A stretch of DNA of 64,000 nt from Setaria digitata. Taxonomy: Eukaryota > Nematoda > Chromadorea > Rhabditida > Setariidae. The position numbers and the translations under genes are program-made. The notes beneath the pieces were generated by a model, which saw only the letters and a program-made list of their open reading frames with translations, was not told the DNA's origin and made no database searches. Shown one piece after another: positions 37,567 to 52,200 of this stretch (position 1 is the first letter of the stretch; every line of letters starts with the position of its first letter). The stretch covers positions 86,763 to 150,762 of the forward strand of contig RCAB01000118.1 in NCBI GenBank assembly GCA_003640385.1, given 5' to 3'.

Positions 37567-38403
37567 ATTCTCTCATTTAATAATCATTATCATTACCATT
37601 ATCAATCACCATTATCATACGAAATAAATTGCCTGATGGAAATAACTTTTTACTTTATTTAATTTTTTTTCTTTTGAGTTATTGAATGTAGAACATCTCA
37701 TTTAATAGCAAGAAGTAAATAATTCAAATTATAGCAATAAATGCAATCGTTTAGTTTGAAAATGTAATACATCAATTCTATCATGAAACGAATTTTGTTC
37801 TTCCACTTTCATCAAAATTTTCCTATTTTTTTTTTTTTTTTTTTTACAATTCAATACTATTTTTGTGCTACCAATTTAGCTATAGCATCGCAGCAAATGT
37901 TAAAATAATTTTTGAAACTTTTTATTAAATAAAAATGGTAGTAAAATAATGATAGCATTTGCAGCAGTAGCAGCTGGAATTAATAATTTTTCAGAATAAT
38001 TACAAGTGCCATAATATATTCAGATAATTTGGAATAGATATTTTTTCCCTTCGAATTCCCTCCTTTTCTTTTCCCTCTGCTCCCTTTTTCTCGAAATCCT
38101 AAATAAGAATTTGTCACATTCAAATTTTCAAATATGACTCTTCAGCAGTGAATTACAATAAACTTACTTAGCATATAGCAATAAATAACACTTTTTTATT
38201 GTGAAAAAGTTGATGAAATTTAAAAATATTCCCATCAAGTGCAAAAACTTGACCTATTTATCCGTACATATATAACAACCACCAACAAGATAGTAGATTA
38301 TTTTCGAAGTATTTTAGATAGCAGGAAAGATAATATTCCACCCTATGGCTGTTTTCTTCTTGATATCTTTTAGGTTTTTCGAATTAGCTCCATATGCCAC
38401 CGT

Positions 38404-38779
38404 GATTAGTTTTTCAAATGACAACAAAACAGCACCAACAAATGATGTCATAAAAGAAAAATGAAGCAATCATTTCTAGCAGTCATACGGTATTTCTACC
38501 GTATCCGATATCTAAACAAATTTAGCTCTCACGAAAGATTATTGTGATAAATATAGTGAATACCGTAATTCCTAAGTAACAAAGTAAAGTAATTAGTTTT
38601 TACGATGACAACAAAACGACATCGATAACTGATGTCATAAAAAGAAAATAAAAATAGATCATTCCAGACGATCATACGGTATTTATACCGTATTCAGATC
38701 CTATATAATTACTCCTAATGATTGTAATGATAATCATACAATGAATGCTGCAATTTTTATCTAGCAAAGTAGTAATGAG
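38404..38779. repeat. Two diverged tandem copies of about 188 bp with a conserved palindrome
   Basis: Copy 1 (38404-38590) and copy 2 (38591-38779) share ATTAGTTTTT, GACAACAAAAC, TGATGTCATAAAA, and a 20-base palindrome: ATACGGTATTTCTACCGTAT at 38485-38504 and ATACGGTATTTATACCGTAT at 38674-38693. The palindrome is better conserved than the rest of the unit. Confidence 0.75.
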
Positions 38780-41700
38780 GTAAAATGTATCGATGTAATA
38801 TCCAAGTGAAGCATAATCAAAACAGCGATTATCAGTAAGCAGAAAAAGTTTTCCTCTTATTCATATTTCAAATAATTTCATTTTCCTTCTTCACTTTTTC
38901 CTCTTCGGAGAAGTACAATTTTTTTTTTAGCCAAAAAACGAAGGATTAATTTTACGGAAAAATTATCTATCTGAGTACTGTAGAAAAGTAGGAATGAACA
39001 ATTTTATGCACTTTTATAGGAAATTACTAAGATTTGAAAATTTTTGAAGTGTTTGAAATTTACAGACCGATGATTAATAGTTTTATAGCTTAATAATATC
39101 TTATCTTAATTGCAGTATAATTTATCTACGACTTTCCAAGAACTTTCGCTCTTTTTTTGCTTCTGTGTACTTTTTTTTTTTTTTTTTTTTGTTTTTTTTC
39201 TGCAAAACAACGAATTGGGTAACGAAAAACAGATAAGTGTATTACTTCTGAAGCCATCTGGTGCATCCTTTATTATCATTTATTTAAAATTTGCCACTTT
39301 TTACCGCAGGAAAAAATTTTTAATTTCAGCTTTGAAAGCTTTATGTTTTCTTTTTCTTTCTTTTCCCCTAATATAATTTTCAAACAGTTTCATTTCGATT
39401 TCTATTCAATTTTCAAACTAAAATTTTTATTTTCAAAAATTTCAAGCGCATCATCCTCGTGCTTTCTTCCTCTATACAGTGCAAATGTAAAAGGCAAAAT
39501 AAAATGCAAAAGAAGACAAAAAAAAAAAATTGGAAGATTAATGGAAATATTAGAATAAAAAAATTAATAAAAAATGTTTAACTCAATAATTGAAATCAGA
39601 CGGGTTGGAGTAGCAGTTTAAACAAAAATACAATAATTTAAATTAAAATATTATAAATGAAAGCACAGCGGACGACGAAAATATTTAACCTGTGATATGA
39701 AAATGAATAAAAAAAAAAAAAAAAAAATAACCATATTTCCGCTTTAATGCTTTTCCTACAGTATTTTTTCAGCATGCCTTTTAAACACTTAAAAATACTA
39801 ATAATTTCAACAATAGCAATAATAATAACAACAAAAAATATAATTGTGCTAGCAATCAATGATATTTTACTAATTAGTAATTTAATAACAATAACAATAA
39901 TAATAATAAATAAATAATAATAAAACTACGATGTTCTTTTTTGCAAAATCAATTCAGGATGTTTAGACAGAAGTAATAAGATTTACATTGAATACTCTGA
40001 ATAAACTTGACATACTTTCTTTTTGTTTGATTTAAAATTGTGATTTACAATGATAACTTTGTTTGTATTTCACTGATATAGCTCAAACATTAATTTTTTT
40101 CTAACTCCTTTACTATGAGTTTTATGCTTTGTCATTTTGACTCTACTATATCTTAAGTCCAATGAAATGGTTTGTTAGCTGATTTTAAACAAAAAAAAAA
40201 AAATTTTTTTCTTTTCCTTTTGATTTAAATTATTAGTTAAGTTTTTTTGATGAAATTTTGTTTAAAATTTTAAAATTAACAGACATAACTCAATGTTATA
40301 TACCGTTTTCCATATTTAGTTCCAAAAAATACGAAACAAACAACTATTCACGAAATGATATGTGCAAAAAATTTTGAGATAGTTTGAAAAACATAAATTA
40401 AAAAATCTAAAAAATCATTTTGTATTAAGTTTTGTTATTACAAAACTCCTTGTAGTTCTTATAATTTACTATTTCATTATCGTATCATTGAAGAAATATT
40501 TTTAAAATTTGTCAAAAAATAAACATTTCTACAAATTGTGGTTTCTAAATATAAAGTGAGGATGGAAAAAATTAAAAAGGCAGTGTAAGATAAAATGTTA
40601 AATAATTAGTAAAATATCTTTTTTTTTTTTTTTTTCTTTTTCAGGAGATAAGAAGGAAAGAATTTTGAGCGATATTAAAATAAAAAATCTTTCATTCTTT
40701 CAATTCGATCTTTTAATCATATTTAAATGCTTAATGCTTCAAAGAATTATTCGAAATTTTTCTTTTTTCTTCTCGTTATTCTTTTTTTTTTTTTTTTTTT
40801 TTTTTAAATCTTACAAATGATAGCTACTATTCTGATAAAAAAAAGGAAATCATTTATCAATTAATATTAATGTAACTGATATTTAGGAGCAATGTTTTCA
40901 GTAATTACTCATAAAAAATCAAAAGCTTAATTAATGGATTTTAATATTATATGAAAAAGCAAATACGAAATAAAATAAAATAAAATAAAATAGTCTACGA
41001 TTGTTTTTTTTTTTCTTGCTTTTGCTTTTAAAATATCATTTAAGCAATTAGCTTTAAGTGGTTTGTTTTTCGTCTTGAACTACTTAAATTCGACTACGAC
41101 TTCAATGACAAACACTTATGCGGATTATTTGTAGAGCTGTTAATTTTCTCTCCTTCTAAATCACGATCATTACTTAATATCATTTTAAGGATTTGAATCT
41201 ATCTAAATCAACATCAGAGGGGTTTGGGTAATATCATCCCTATATAATCAAACAGAAATCAGAATATCGTACTCATTTATGTTAAAGTGAGAAACAACCT
41301 TTATGTATGGTCAGAAGGTAGCAGAAGGTCCATCTGAATCCACATGGTGATCAGAAGTGAATTCTTCATGCGCAACTGTCCATCTAAATCCACGCACGAC
41401 CACATGACATGACGTATCTTTTGTTCCCATATAATGGTATATGTTTTAATCATAGCGTAAATATAAGAATTATATTGCATTTTTCTCATAAATACATCAT
41501 GATTATATCAAATATTTGTTGCTAAAATTTTCATAAATTTCTTTTTCTTGCTTATTCTAAAAAAAATATTAAATCTCATTTATTTCTATGGAGTTTTTAT
41601 TAAAATTCTTTTAATTGGAATAATTGTAATTAGAAAAGCAGGAGAAAAATTTAACTTATTTTGTTCAAAAAAAAAAAAAAAAAAATTCTTGAAAATAACC

Positions 41701-44700
41701 CTTTTATGCTTGCTTAATTATTTTAACGTTAAATTTCGCACCATAATTAATACTGTCTAACAATTACTTTACCATATCAGTAATTTTTACCCTAATTTAG
41801 CTATTTGCTTCGACAAGCAGTCTGATTAATTGTTTAAATTTGAAGTCAAATTTATCTTGGAAATTTAAAACTAAAGTGCCATTGTTTTTAATTTTTTATT
41901 CTATTCTTTTTCTTTTTCTTTTTCCAAATATATTTTAAATTTTCGCTGTCACACTTTTCCGTTTTCTGCATCTACCACTTACTCTCTTCTTTCCTCTCCT
42001 TCTAACTCTCGATTCTCGACGAAAAGTCAATAAACTAAGTCGATTCTTTACTTACGTCAATGACGTGCCCTGCACACTGTACTTGTTTCAATTATAGCTT
42101 ACATATCTCATTAATGAAAATCAAAAAAAAAAATCCAATTCTTTCATTCTCGCTCATACAAGGTAGTTCTTGTTTTTTTATTTTAAATTTTTCATATTAC
42201 CTTGGAATTACTTTCATCTAGCTAATGGTCGTCATCTTTTATATATTAAAATTTCAAGTCATTAAATGATATAATATCTATACATAATTTTCATTACTTT
42301 TGATTATTTATTACTACTTTTAATTTACTTCGTCTACTTTTAATAGTTTTTTCAACAATTAATTATTCTCTCTCTTCCTTTCGCAGATAAATTTTCTTTT
42401 ATTTCATGTTCACTATTTAAGTATGAAATTTTGTATATCACAAAAATTATTAATCGCCTTTATTTTGAAAAATAAAAAAGTGAAAAAAAAAATAGACGAA
42501 AACCTGTAAAATAAATGCCAAATTTGAAATTTATGAAAAAGAACAAATTAACATCAAATATGAATTTGAAAAAAAAAAAAGTTTAGAAATGGAGAAATTT
42601 TGATGGAAGACAATAATAATAATAATAAAAAATCACAAAATAAAATAAAATGAAATAAAATAAACGTGAAAAAGGAAAAGCAAAAAATTATATTCGAAGA
42701 AATGTTGCTGCTAAAATAGTTTAGTTAAAATAAAAGTTAAAAAAATACAGCTGTTCGCTCATTGAGTACAATAAGTTTCTGTGTTTGTTTTTTGCTGCAT
42801 AGTTGTAATTGTTCCTTTCAAGACTATAAGATCAAGATTAAGCGACAAAGTATAAGACTGAGATTACTTTCCTTTTCGTTTGTTCTGTTTATTTTTCTTT
42901 TTTTAATCACTTTTTGTGCAATCAAATTCTCCCATTTTTTTTTCGTCTCCGTAGACCTAATCCAAAAGAAAAGAAAAAAAAAAAGAAGAGAAAGTTTTTT
43001 TTTTTGGATAAAAATAAAATCAAAAAAAAACTTTGCAACATTTTTTCTTTCCCACTTTTTTTTGTTTTTTTTTTTTTTTTGCATTTTTATCAAAATTTTT
43101 TCTTTGTCGAATATCGCAGAAAAAAATTTTTTATTTATTTATTTTTTTTGAAAGATAAAAGGATAAGATAAAATAAAATATCAATGGAAAAAAAAAAGCT
43201 ATAAATATTGCAGTTATGAAAAATTCTTTTTTTACGAATTCTTTTTTTTTTATTCACAATGTAGTATTGCGTTTCATTGTGTTTTTAAATTTGAATTGAA
43301 AAATAAAGTGTCCAAATAATGATCGAAAAAACAAAAATTAAAAATGGACTGACTGCAAAAAATTAATGAATACAAAAAATGGGAGGAAATTTTTTTTTTT
43401 TTTATAATGAGAAAAATGATTATTTAGAATTTAGCAAAGTGATTTAATATAAAAGAGAAAAAAAAAAAAATAAAAAATAAAAAATGGAAATGCATGAAAA
43501 GAAACGAATAATCACTGATTACTCATTGTTAATTGATGGCAATTTTTTTTTTTTTTTTAAATCGGAAATTGAAATGGATAAGATGAGATTACCAGTATTG
43601 ATGTTTTCTCTCTTCTTTTTTCATGTATTACTTATTCACTCATTTATGACTGATTGCCAATTAATTATTTCAATCTTTCACAGTTCATCATGCTTGAATA
43701 AGAAAAAAATTTTAATACATGAATAAAGGAGAAAAAATTAATAAAAAAAAACTCCTTTTTTTCATTTCTTATAGTAAGAAGATATTTCAAATCTTTTTTT
43801 ATTAATTGTTCCGTTCCAAAAAAAAAAAGTGCTAAAATTTTACAATTAAAAAAAAAAAAACAATGGAAAAAAATAAATGAAAATACTGAAACAGAAATGA
43901 AACTAATCTTTAATTAATGAACATGAATATCATTTTAATTCTCATACTAAAAAAGAAAAAGAAAGGAAGAAAAGAAATATTTAGCAATGAAATACTCGAT
44001 ATTAATAGTAGTTAGATTGCTAATTTTTACCTTAATTAATTAATTAATTTATTTTTTTGAAATTTTTTGACAAAAAAGCCAATTAAAATCCGGTTAGAAT
44101 AATTACATATTTTAAAATAGTAACAAATATCAATCACTGCAAAAAACATCGATCAAAATATTTGTCATTTTTAAATTTAAGTTTATTAATTCCGTGTCTA
44201 CAATTTAAATTAAACCATGCCCATAATTTAACCTTAATCCAATTAAATTCATTCAATTAAAAATTATTTTCTTATTTAGTTTCCTTATTCTACTATTATT
44301 CATTTTACTCTTTTCAGTTTTTTTTTTCTTTTTTAAAGATATTACTACTGTTTTATATAGCAATTTTATTGGACACGTTATTAACGTGTATACAACACGT
44401 ATCAGCACTTACGTGAAATTACTTCTCCACTTCGAGGAAAATAATGACAGTGACAATAAGTGGAACTTGAAAAAATTAAAAATAAATTAAGTTTAAAGAA
44501 ATCAAAATTATAAGCGCTTAAAGAATTTCATACTTCTTTGATAATTTAAATAGGAGAAAATTCAAAAAATTTAACAGAAATGTATACATTCCTTTTTCAA
44601 GTCAAAAAATGTTTGTAATCGAAAAATTTACCAAAATCGGATAATGAAACGAAAAGTTTTATAACTTTAACTTGAAGGTAGCAAATTCATTTCATTTTAG

Positions 44701-47700
44701 TTTCATTTTACTGAAATAATATTAGCAAGTTAGAAAAACTTAAATTCCAATAGCAATTTCAGCTGCTCCATTTATCGTAAAAATTATCAATTTTAATTTT
44801 TATTTGTCACCATTACTAACAGTTTCAGTTTTATCGGCTGTTATCATTATCGGATACAATTTTTATTTGCTGCTATCATAATCGATTTTAATTTTATCTA
44901 TTCTCAATTGGCAGACATTAAGCGTACAAGTTTATTTTCATTAATTCCTTCATACTGCTTATCAGAATGAATCATTCAAAAAAAGAAAAAAGAAAAAGAA
45001 AAAGGAAAAAAAGGAGCTAAATATGGTTAACTTATCATTTAAGTTTATCATTTCAGATTGTGATTAACATCTAGATTTATGCTTAAGTGGACACGCTTAC
45101 ACGCTTTTGCTTGAACGATTTTCACGTTTCATTCAGCTGGTGGATATTTTACACTAACAAATTCTCAATTTTCTTTATTCTAACCATTTTTTCTGTTCAA
45201 AAATAAATCTTATGAAAGGTGTATGCAAGAAAGTAATGGTGTAATTAATTAATCAACGATATAATTAATTGAATATTGAATTTGAAAGGAAAAAGAGAAA
45301 AGAGAACAGAAATATTTATCATTGATGTATGTTTGCTCTATTCATTTTTCTCATCCAATGCTTAGTTAAAGCAATGTTAAATTTTTTTTGTCTTTCTAAG
45401 TACATATAGTACACGCACATTAATGTTACGCTATTTACACGTACGTAAAAACGTCTAATGCTTATTGGGTAAATGAATGCATTCACACTGAAAAGAAGCT
45501 TTCTGTTAATTTATTAATTAATCGAGACAATCATAAATATGAACAAATTGCATTAAAAATTAGCTAAAAATTATTGTCTAATTAATGAAATAAGTATTAA
45601 TGAAATAAATATTAATGAAATAAAAATTAGCTTCTGGGTTTTAACAACTAAGAGCCGTTTCGAAACTTTAAAAAGCTTCAAAATAAATCAAATTTTTTCG
45701 TATAATTGAACTAAAAGTCAAAGGTTATTTATATCAGAAAGATAAATAGATAAAAGCAAAATTAAATGAATCTTTTCTCATTCGCATTTTAAACCTTTTA
45801 TTAACATAACATTTCATTTATATTGAGTAGTAGTTTTTGTCAAATAAATTAATTAGTCCTTTATTAACACCCTTCCTTCCCAATCACTATCAAAGCTAGA
45901 TGTGGCTAAATTCATTTTCATTGCTAAATATGGACTAAATTTTCATTATCAATAATATAATTTTTAAATAAAAATAATTCATTATATAAGTATTCCATTC
46001 AGTTATTTTTACTTTTCAGGCAAATTTCTCTTTTTTGTTTTTTCAAACAATGTGAAATTTTTTATTATATTAAATTGTATTCAAAATACTATTAAATCAA
46101 TCACAAATTTCTTCATCAAATATTTAGATCAATTTCTTATTTTAAACTTAATTCTATCCATCCAATAAGTGAACTTTTTCATTTAAATTTACAAAATTTT
46201 CAATAAATCTAATAAAACAGTTTCAAATATTCCAAAAAGAAATGAAGGAAATTGAGAGAAAAAAATAGCAAACAAACATTGATAACCAACAAAAGCCAAT
46301 AATCAACATAAAGAGAAAACAGCCACCGTTTCGTAATATTATTTTCAAAAAAAAAAAAATTTTTTTTCATTTAAAATAAGAGAAAGAAAGCGAAAAGTGA
46401 ACAACTTTGAAAAGTTTTAAAACTTTTTTTTTTTTTATATTTATATTAGTACACTTTAAAAACTTTTGCTTCATTACAAAGCAACGAATAAAAATTCAAA
46501 ATTATTTCATTCGCTTCTTTTCTCTCTCTCATTAAATAAGCCTCAGTGAATAATGTTTATAAATTATGCGAAATTTTCTCTAAATGAAAATTAAAGATTT
46601 AGAAGAAAAATCGGAACAATTCAATAATTTTTATTAAATTATTGCTTAAAAGAATGAATGATCTGATGGAAATCATACAAGGTTAATTATAAATGCTCAA
46701 TCTTCTTGAGGAGCAATTTTTTTCATTTGTACAAAATTCATTCTTAACAGTTAAATTTCACTCTAAAATAGTATTTCAATTTTTGCTCAGTTTAAGTTAT
46801 CGACTTTATAATAACAAAAAAAAAAAAAAGTCAGTTTCATTCGCAGGAAATTAAACTTAATTATCATCTCTACCTATAAAATATGAGACTTTGAATTTCC
46901 AATTGTCATTTTCAATAAAAAGTGCTATTTTCCAATAATTATTTCACCAAGGAAATTTTACTTTCATTTATATAAAATTAAATTTTATATGTAAGATTTT
47001 CCATAAAAAGCTCTTTAGTCAATTAATTTTTCAAAAATTTTCCTCACAATAATTATTGTAATGATGTGGACACTATTTAAATACTCAACCTTTGACTCTA
47101 GTTAACTGAAATAACATATCAAATTCCACCGGAAAAAGTTTGTTAGTTGAAAATTTTTCTCTTTATATTTGTCAGTTTCTTCTTTTTTTTAACCGTTTCT
47201 TTTATTTCTTTAATAAGCAATTTCAGGTTTAAATTTCATCTAACAATTTTCTCTAATTTTTATTCGAAAAGATATTTCTTTTTAAATTTACTTTATTGCA
47301 ATTATTATTTTTTTTTGTTATCTAAAAATAATATCATAACTTCTTTTTCTTTCTTTCTTTTTCGATTAAGAAGTACCACTGAAACGTGAAATAAAACAAG
47401 GGAAATGAAGAAATACATTTCATTATACAATCAAAGAATAAGCCAAAACAATAGTTTTGAAATTATTTTTATTTTTTGTTTTTCAAATTTATGATTGATG
47501 AAGTTTGGCTAGTTCCATTCTAATTCTATCATACTCTTTCAAAGATATACAATCTACTACTCACCAGTGAATTTGAATATGTTTTAGATGAAAATTTTCA
47601 TTATTTCAATTTCAAAATTTGATGAAATAGTTCTTTTTTTTTTTGATTTGTTCATTTGTTCCTATTTCGCGTTTCCTCTTATCAAAATATCGCATCATAC

Positions 47701-48189
47701 TTAAATCAAAAAGAAAAAGCTCATTGAATACTTTCAATTAATTCTGATCCATTTATTTAGTTCCTCAAAATGTTACATTTATACTTCGATCAAAAAAATA
47801 ATTAATTGCTGTTTATACAATATACAATCTACTACTCTTTAATCTTTTTTTTTTTCTTTCAATTAATTGTTTCATCATTATAATCATAACATGGAAAAGA
47901 AAAAAACAAAAGGAAGAAATAGAAAGATTAAAAATGACAAATGACGACAGAAATTTTTATTCATTGTCGAAATGTCAGTGAATTGAAAGGTAAAAATAAT
48001 TGAGAAAAAGCTATGCACCAGCTGTTTTGCTGTCTTAAAAGAAAAAGATGAAGAAGAAAGACGAAATAGATATGCTTCGTTTGGCACTTCGATTGTTTTA
48101 ATTTTTCAACCAACCAAACAAACCTTTTTAAAATAAAACTTAAATGCAAGAGAGTGAAAGAATAAAAGTGAAAGAAAAAAAGTAATGAA

Positions 48190-48221
<32 letters not shown>

Positions 48222-48384
48222 AAAAACAGAAAGTAAGACATTTTAAAAACTAGACTAAATCCAACCAATGCCATAACTTTTAACAGCGATAGTCGGTGAA
48301 TTGTTATACAATTTAATTATTTCCCTATCAATTCACTAAAATCTAACGTTAGAATATATAGATTAATGATATATATATAATTTT

Positions 48385-48520
48385 AATCGTACGTGTTACA
48401 CGCAACATTACGTCGAAAGGCGTACGTGTTACGCGTATATTGTTAGTATTTTTTTTTTTTTAAATAATCCATCGAAAAGCGTACGTGTTATATATACTAT
48501 ATGCATGCCGTTAGTATCTA
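48385..48520. repeat. Three spaced CGTACGTGTTA boxes
   Basis: CGTACGTGTTACACG at about 48389, GCGTACGTGTTACGCG at about 48420 and GCGTACGTGTTATATA at about 48480. The last two are each followed by a GTTAGTAT word. They look like remnants of a short repeat unit of about 60 bp, or a cluster of ACGTG sites. Confidence 0.6.
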
Positions 48521-49109
48521 AAAAAAAAAAGACAATTATTCACCGAACAATATATTCTTTTATTAAAATTAATTAAGAGCTATTGTTAATAATAATCATT
48601 TTTAATTATTAAATTATCATTAGTTTTAATAGTTATATACGCTATCATAAATTCAATTTTTCTCATTTATTTATATTTGATAAAAAGTTAATAGCGTTTC
48701 TTAACAATTTTTTTTCCCTATAAATTTTTGTTTTATCAAATATTTATTAATTAATTGACAAAATTATTACATACGCATTTACAATGGGCAATAAAATTTT
48801 TTAATTGAAAAATGGTGATTATTGATGTTTAAATAATAGTGTAATGCAAGTACTACTCTTTTTTTTTTTTTGGCATTTTACTGTTTCGTTTCAAAATGAT
48901 AATTTTAATTAATGAACTAAAAGAGTGCATATTTTTTTTCTATTCCTTCAGAACAAATCGTTCGATCTGTTTGGTTCGTTTACGAAAAAAAAAAAAAAAA
49001 AAAAAAAGAGAAAACGAAAAATGAAAGAAAAAAAAAAATGAAATAAAATAAAATTGATGAAATTTTTATTGCTAGACTTGACTGTTGCGTATACGGTGAT
49101 TATCAGTTA

Positions 49110-49201
49110 ATGGCAGAAGTGAGACCAAAACTTCGTCGAGTTGTAACATTTACCAAAAACAATCATCGTTGGTCGAGAACATTCGATGAGGATGATTTGA
49201 G
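49110..49201 (+). CDS. Probable first coding exon of an unrecognised gene
   Basis: The acceptor GATTATCAG is followed by TTA and ATG at 49110. Then MAEVRPKLRRVVTFTKNN and HRWSRTFDEDDLR, ending at a donor-like AG|GTTGCT (phase 2). The segment is much less AT-rich than its surroundings and uses varied codons, unlike the chance frames nearby. After the donor the frame degenerates into Phe/Leu/Ile-rich sequence. The acceptor just before ATG suggests trans-splicing or a 5' UTR intron. Downstream exons are not seen in the remaining 15 kb, so the intron would be very long. Family not recognised. Confidence 0.45.
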
Positions 49202-52200
49202 GTTGCTTAATTTTTCCTTTATTCTTCTCATTAGCAATTTATTGACTTTCAAAATTCGATTTTACTATAATTTATTTTAAATTTTGTCTCGACTTTTTTG
49301 CTTAATTTCATTTTATCGTTTCCGTCTCTTCCTTTTCGTCCTTTCTTCATTTGCAATTTTCAGCAAAACTATTTGTTATCAGTTCATTCACTTTACAAAT
49401 CACTTCTGGCCAATTAGTTTATCTCTTGGCGTAGCCTTATCGTTGCTCGAAAATTTCATCATCGGCTAATTAAGAAACTATTTGGCTGTAACAAATTTTT
49501 CTTCTTTTCGTTTAGTCAGAAAAAAAAAAAAAAAAAAAAAAAGTGGAGCAATTTAAAATGCTGAAATGTTGTAATGAGTCGAATTGTACAAATTTACATT
49601 AATTTTGTTTAATTGAAATCTTCTTTACGCATATAACGAATTTTTTAGTTTAAATTTAATTTAGACTAATTAATTTAATCTATGAAATTTATTGCTGATA
49701 ATTTTCTAGATAAATTGTTGTTCATTTCAATTAAAACAGCCAACGAACGAGGAGAGCAATATTTCATAATTTCTCATTAGAACTTAACCAAATTAATTAA
49801 TCAGTGCAAAAGAAAGAAGGAAAAGGAGTGGAATAAACATATGATCGATTGAAAAATGATAAAAGACATTTTTTTTTTGTAGATGACAATAAAATTTAAA
49901 ATTTCTTTCTTTTTTTTTTTTCAAAAAGTACCGCTTCACCGCGGTGAATTATAATACATTTACTGGGCTGAATTTACAGGACTCAATCTTAACAGAAGGC
50001 CACACATTTAGCATATTAATCATTTCTTCCTAACTTTTTGTTGTTCAATTTATTAGGATGCTTTAACATTATTAATTACTTGTACAGCTTTCATTGCTAA
50101 TCACCTGTCTACTTGCTATTACTAGCTCTTTCTTCAGCTACTGTTCCAAATTACTTGATATCAATACTTGTTTATTTGTAAATAATAGTTTTTTTTAATG
50201 GAATAAGATAATTGAAATGATAAAGATTACATAAAAATAAAAAAATATTAATTATTTTATATAAAAGCACACATAAATATTATATCTTAGCTATTTAATT
50301 TTACACAAATTTATGTGAAATGTTTTCTTTTACTCCTTTTTTTTTTTTTTTTTTTTGAAGTGATTAAATTACCTCAATGAGTTTTAGAATAGGAATGTTT
50401 GTTAATTGTAATAAATCAGCTGTGAAATGTGTAAATTTNGAAAATAAAAAAATATTAATTATTTTATATAAAAATACACATAAATATTATATCTTAGCTA
50501 TTTAATTTTACACAAATTTATGTGAAATGTTTTCTTTTACTCCTTTTTTTTTTTTTTTTTTTTGAAGTGATTAAATTACCTCAATGAGTTTTAGAATAGG
50601 AATGTTTGTTAATTGTAATAAATCAGCTGTGAAATGTGTAAATTTAAAATCTTTTTTTCCACTCTCCATCTACTTTTGCCTTCTGCTAATAATATAAAAC
50701 TCTAGAATAAGAAATGAAAAATATAAATTCAGTTAACTAATAATTAATATGTGTCGCAGAATTAGGTTATTAATTAAAACTACATTACTCTTAATAGCTT
50801 AATTATCACTAATTTATTAGTTGTAATGAACATTTATTCCTCCAACTGATTACGAGGTATTCAGTTTTCTTTTTTTCTTTTGAATCGACTAATGCAAAAT
50901 ATTTCTTGTAAATGATTTTAACACATTAAAATTTGAAATATTTTAATCCATCAGAAAAATTGAAGTTTAATCAAAAAAATCACAAAATAATTTTGGTGAG
51001 GAAATGTAATAATTCGCAAATGATGTGTAAAATTGTGCATCGAAACTTCCGAAAAGTGAGCTATAAAATAATACTCTTGTAATATCATTCATTTAAATCA
51101 TTTTAAATTTTAATACTTTGGAAAATCTGATTTTATGCATTCAATATGAACGGAATGAAATTCATGAATTAAATATGAATTATCCGCTGGGAATGAATAA
51201 TGTGAAAAAAAAAATATGTTTTAACAGAAAAATTAAACAGAAATTATTTATCATGAAGAAATTGAATGGAAATGAATATTTCATTTTTAGAAAAGAAGAA
51301 GAATGCAAAAGCAACGATGATAAGAAAAATGAAACTGATAAAAAAGGTAATTTCGACAATCCACCGCAAATTATTCCTTTTAAACGAAGCCAAACAATCA
51401 ACTGATTTCCGACGGATTTTCAGTATTTTTTGTAATTTTGATGAAGAACCTTGTTGCAATTATTTAATTCATCTTTAGATTATCTTTACTGAATGATATG
51501 AATAATCTGTGCAAGAGATTTCAATGATTATTTTGATGAACTACAAAATTATAGTTTCAAAATACCATCCGTTCGTATTATCTAAAATATTGATACATCA
51601 CAAAAGTGGATCTGAAACAATGGAAAGTGCTCAATTAGGAATGAGCATTTTTGAATAGTTTGGGTAGGGTAAATGTTACCTGTAATGGTGGTTATAAATT
51701 AAAATTAAAGCAAATGGCTATTTTAATCTAGTTACTTTTTGTTCAAGATTTTTTCTTGTTTTCTGCCTTAAATGCATAGTAGCATCGAGAAAATTTATTC
51801 GTAATTAAAATTTTGTTTGAAATTTTTTATTCGAAAAGTGAAAAGTTATTTCCAAAAGCAGATAAATTAGCTAATTGCTTAAATTGAAAAGTTATTTAGA
51901 AAGAGTAAAAGATTGCATGCTTTAACAATTGGAAAACTTACAAAGTGTTCAATGTTTCCTGATTCGGAAAATGAGAAAAAGTGAAAGGAAAAGGAAAGCA
52001 AAACTTGGCTCAAAATTGTTAAAGCCAAGAGCAAATGATATTATTTGTTAGTAGCTTGCTCGGGAAAAGAAATTACCATCCATTATTGAAATGAATCATT
52101 ATGATGATAACGACTAAGCTTTGATAATCTTGGCAAACGGAGAATTCATTTAATCATTTAATCAGTGAATCACACACCTTATTTCACCGTATAAAATTGC

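Larger units (their letters stand above)
37567..49109. other. 11.5-kb gene desert, AT-rich
   Basis: Apart from the 188-bp tandem repeat and short simple repeats (AAAAT repeats near 40970, AAT near 42615, ACGTGTTA boxes near 48400) I see no exon with both coding character and splice sites. The longest frames (for example 42762-43151 on + and its minus-strand shadow) are Phe/Lys-rich products of poly-T/poly-A tracts. Confidence 0.55.

Noticed and set aside
42762..43171. Overlapping frames up to 129 codons on both strands
   Set aside because: Composed almost only of Phe/Lys/Ile from poly-T/poly-A tracts; open on both strands as expected for such DNA.
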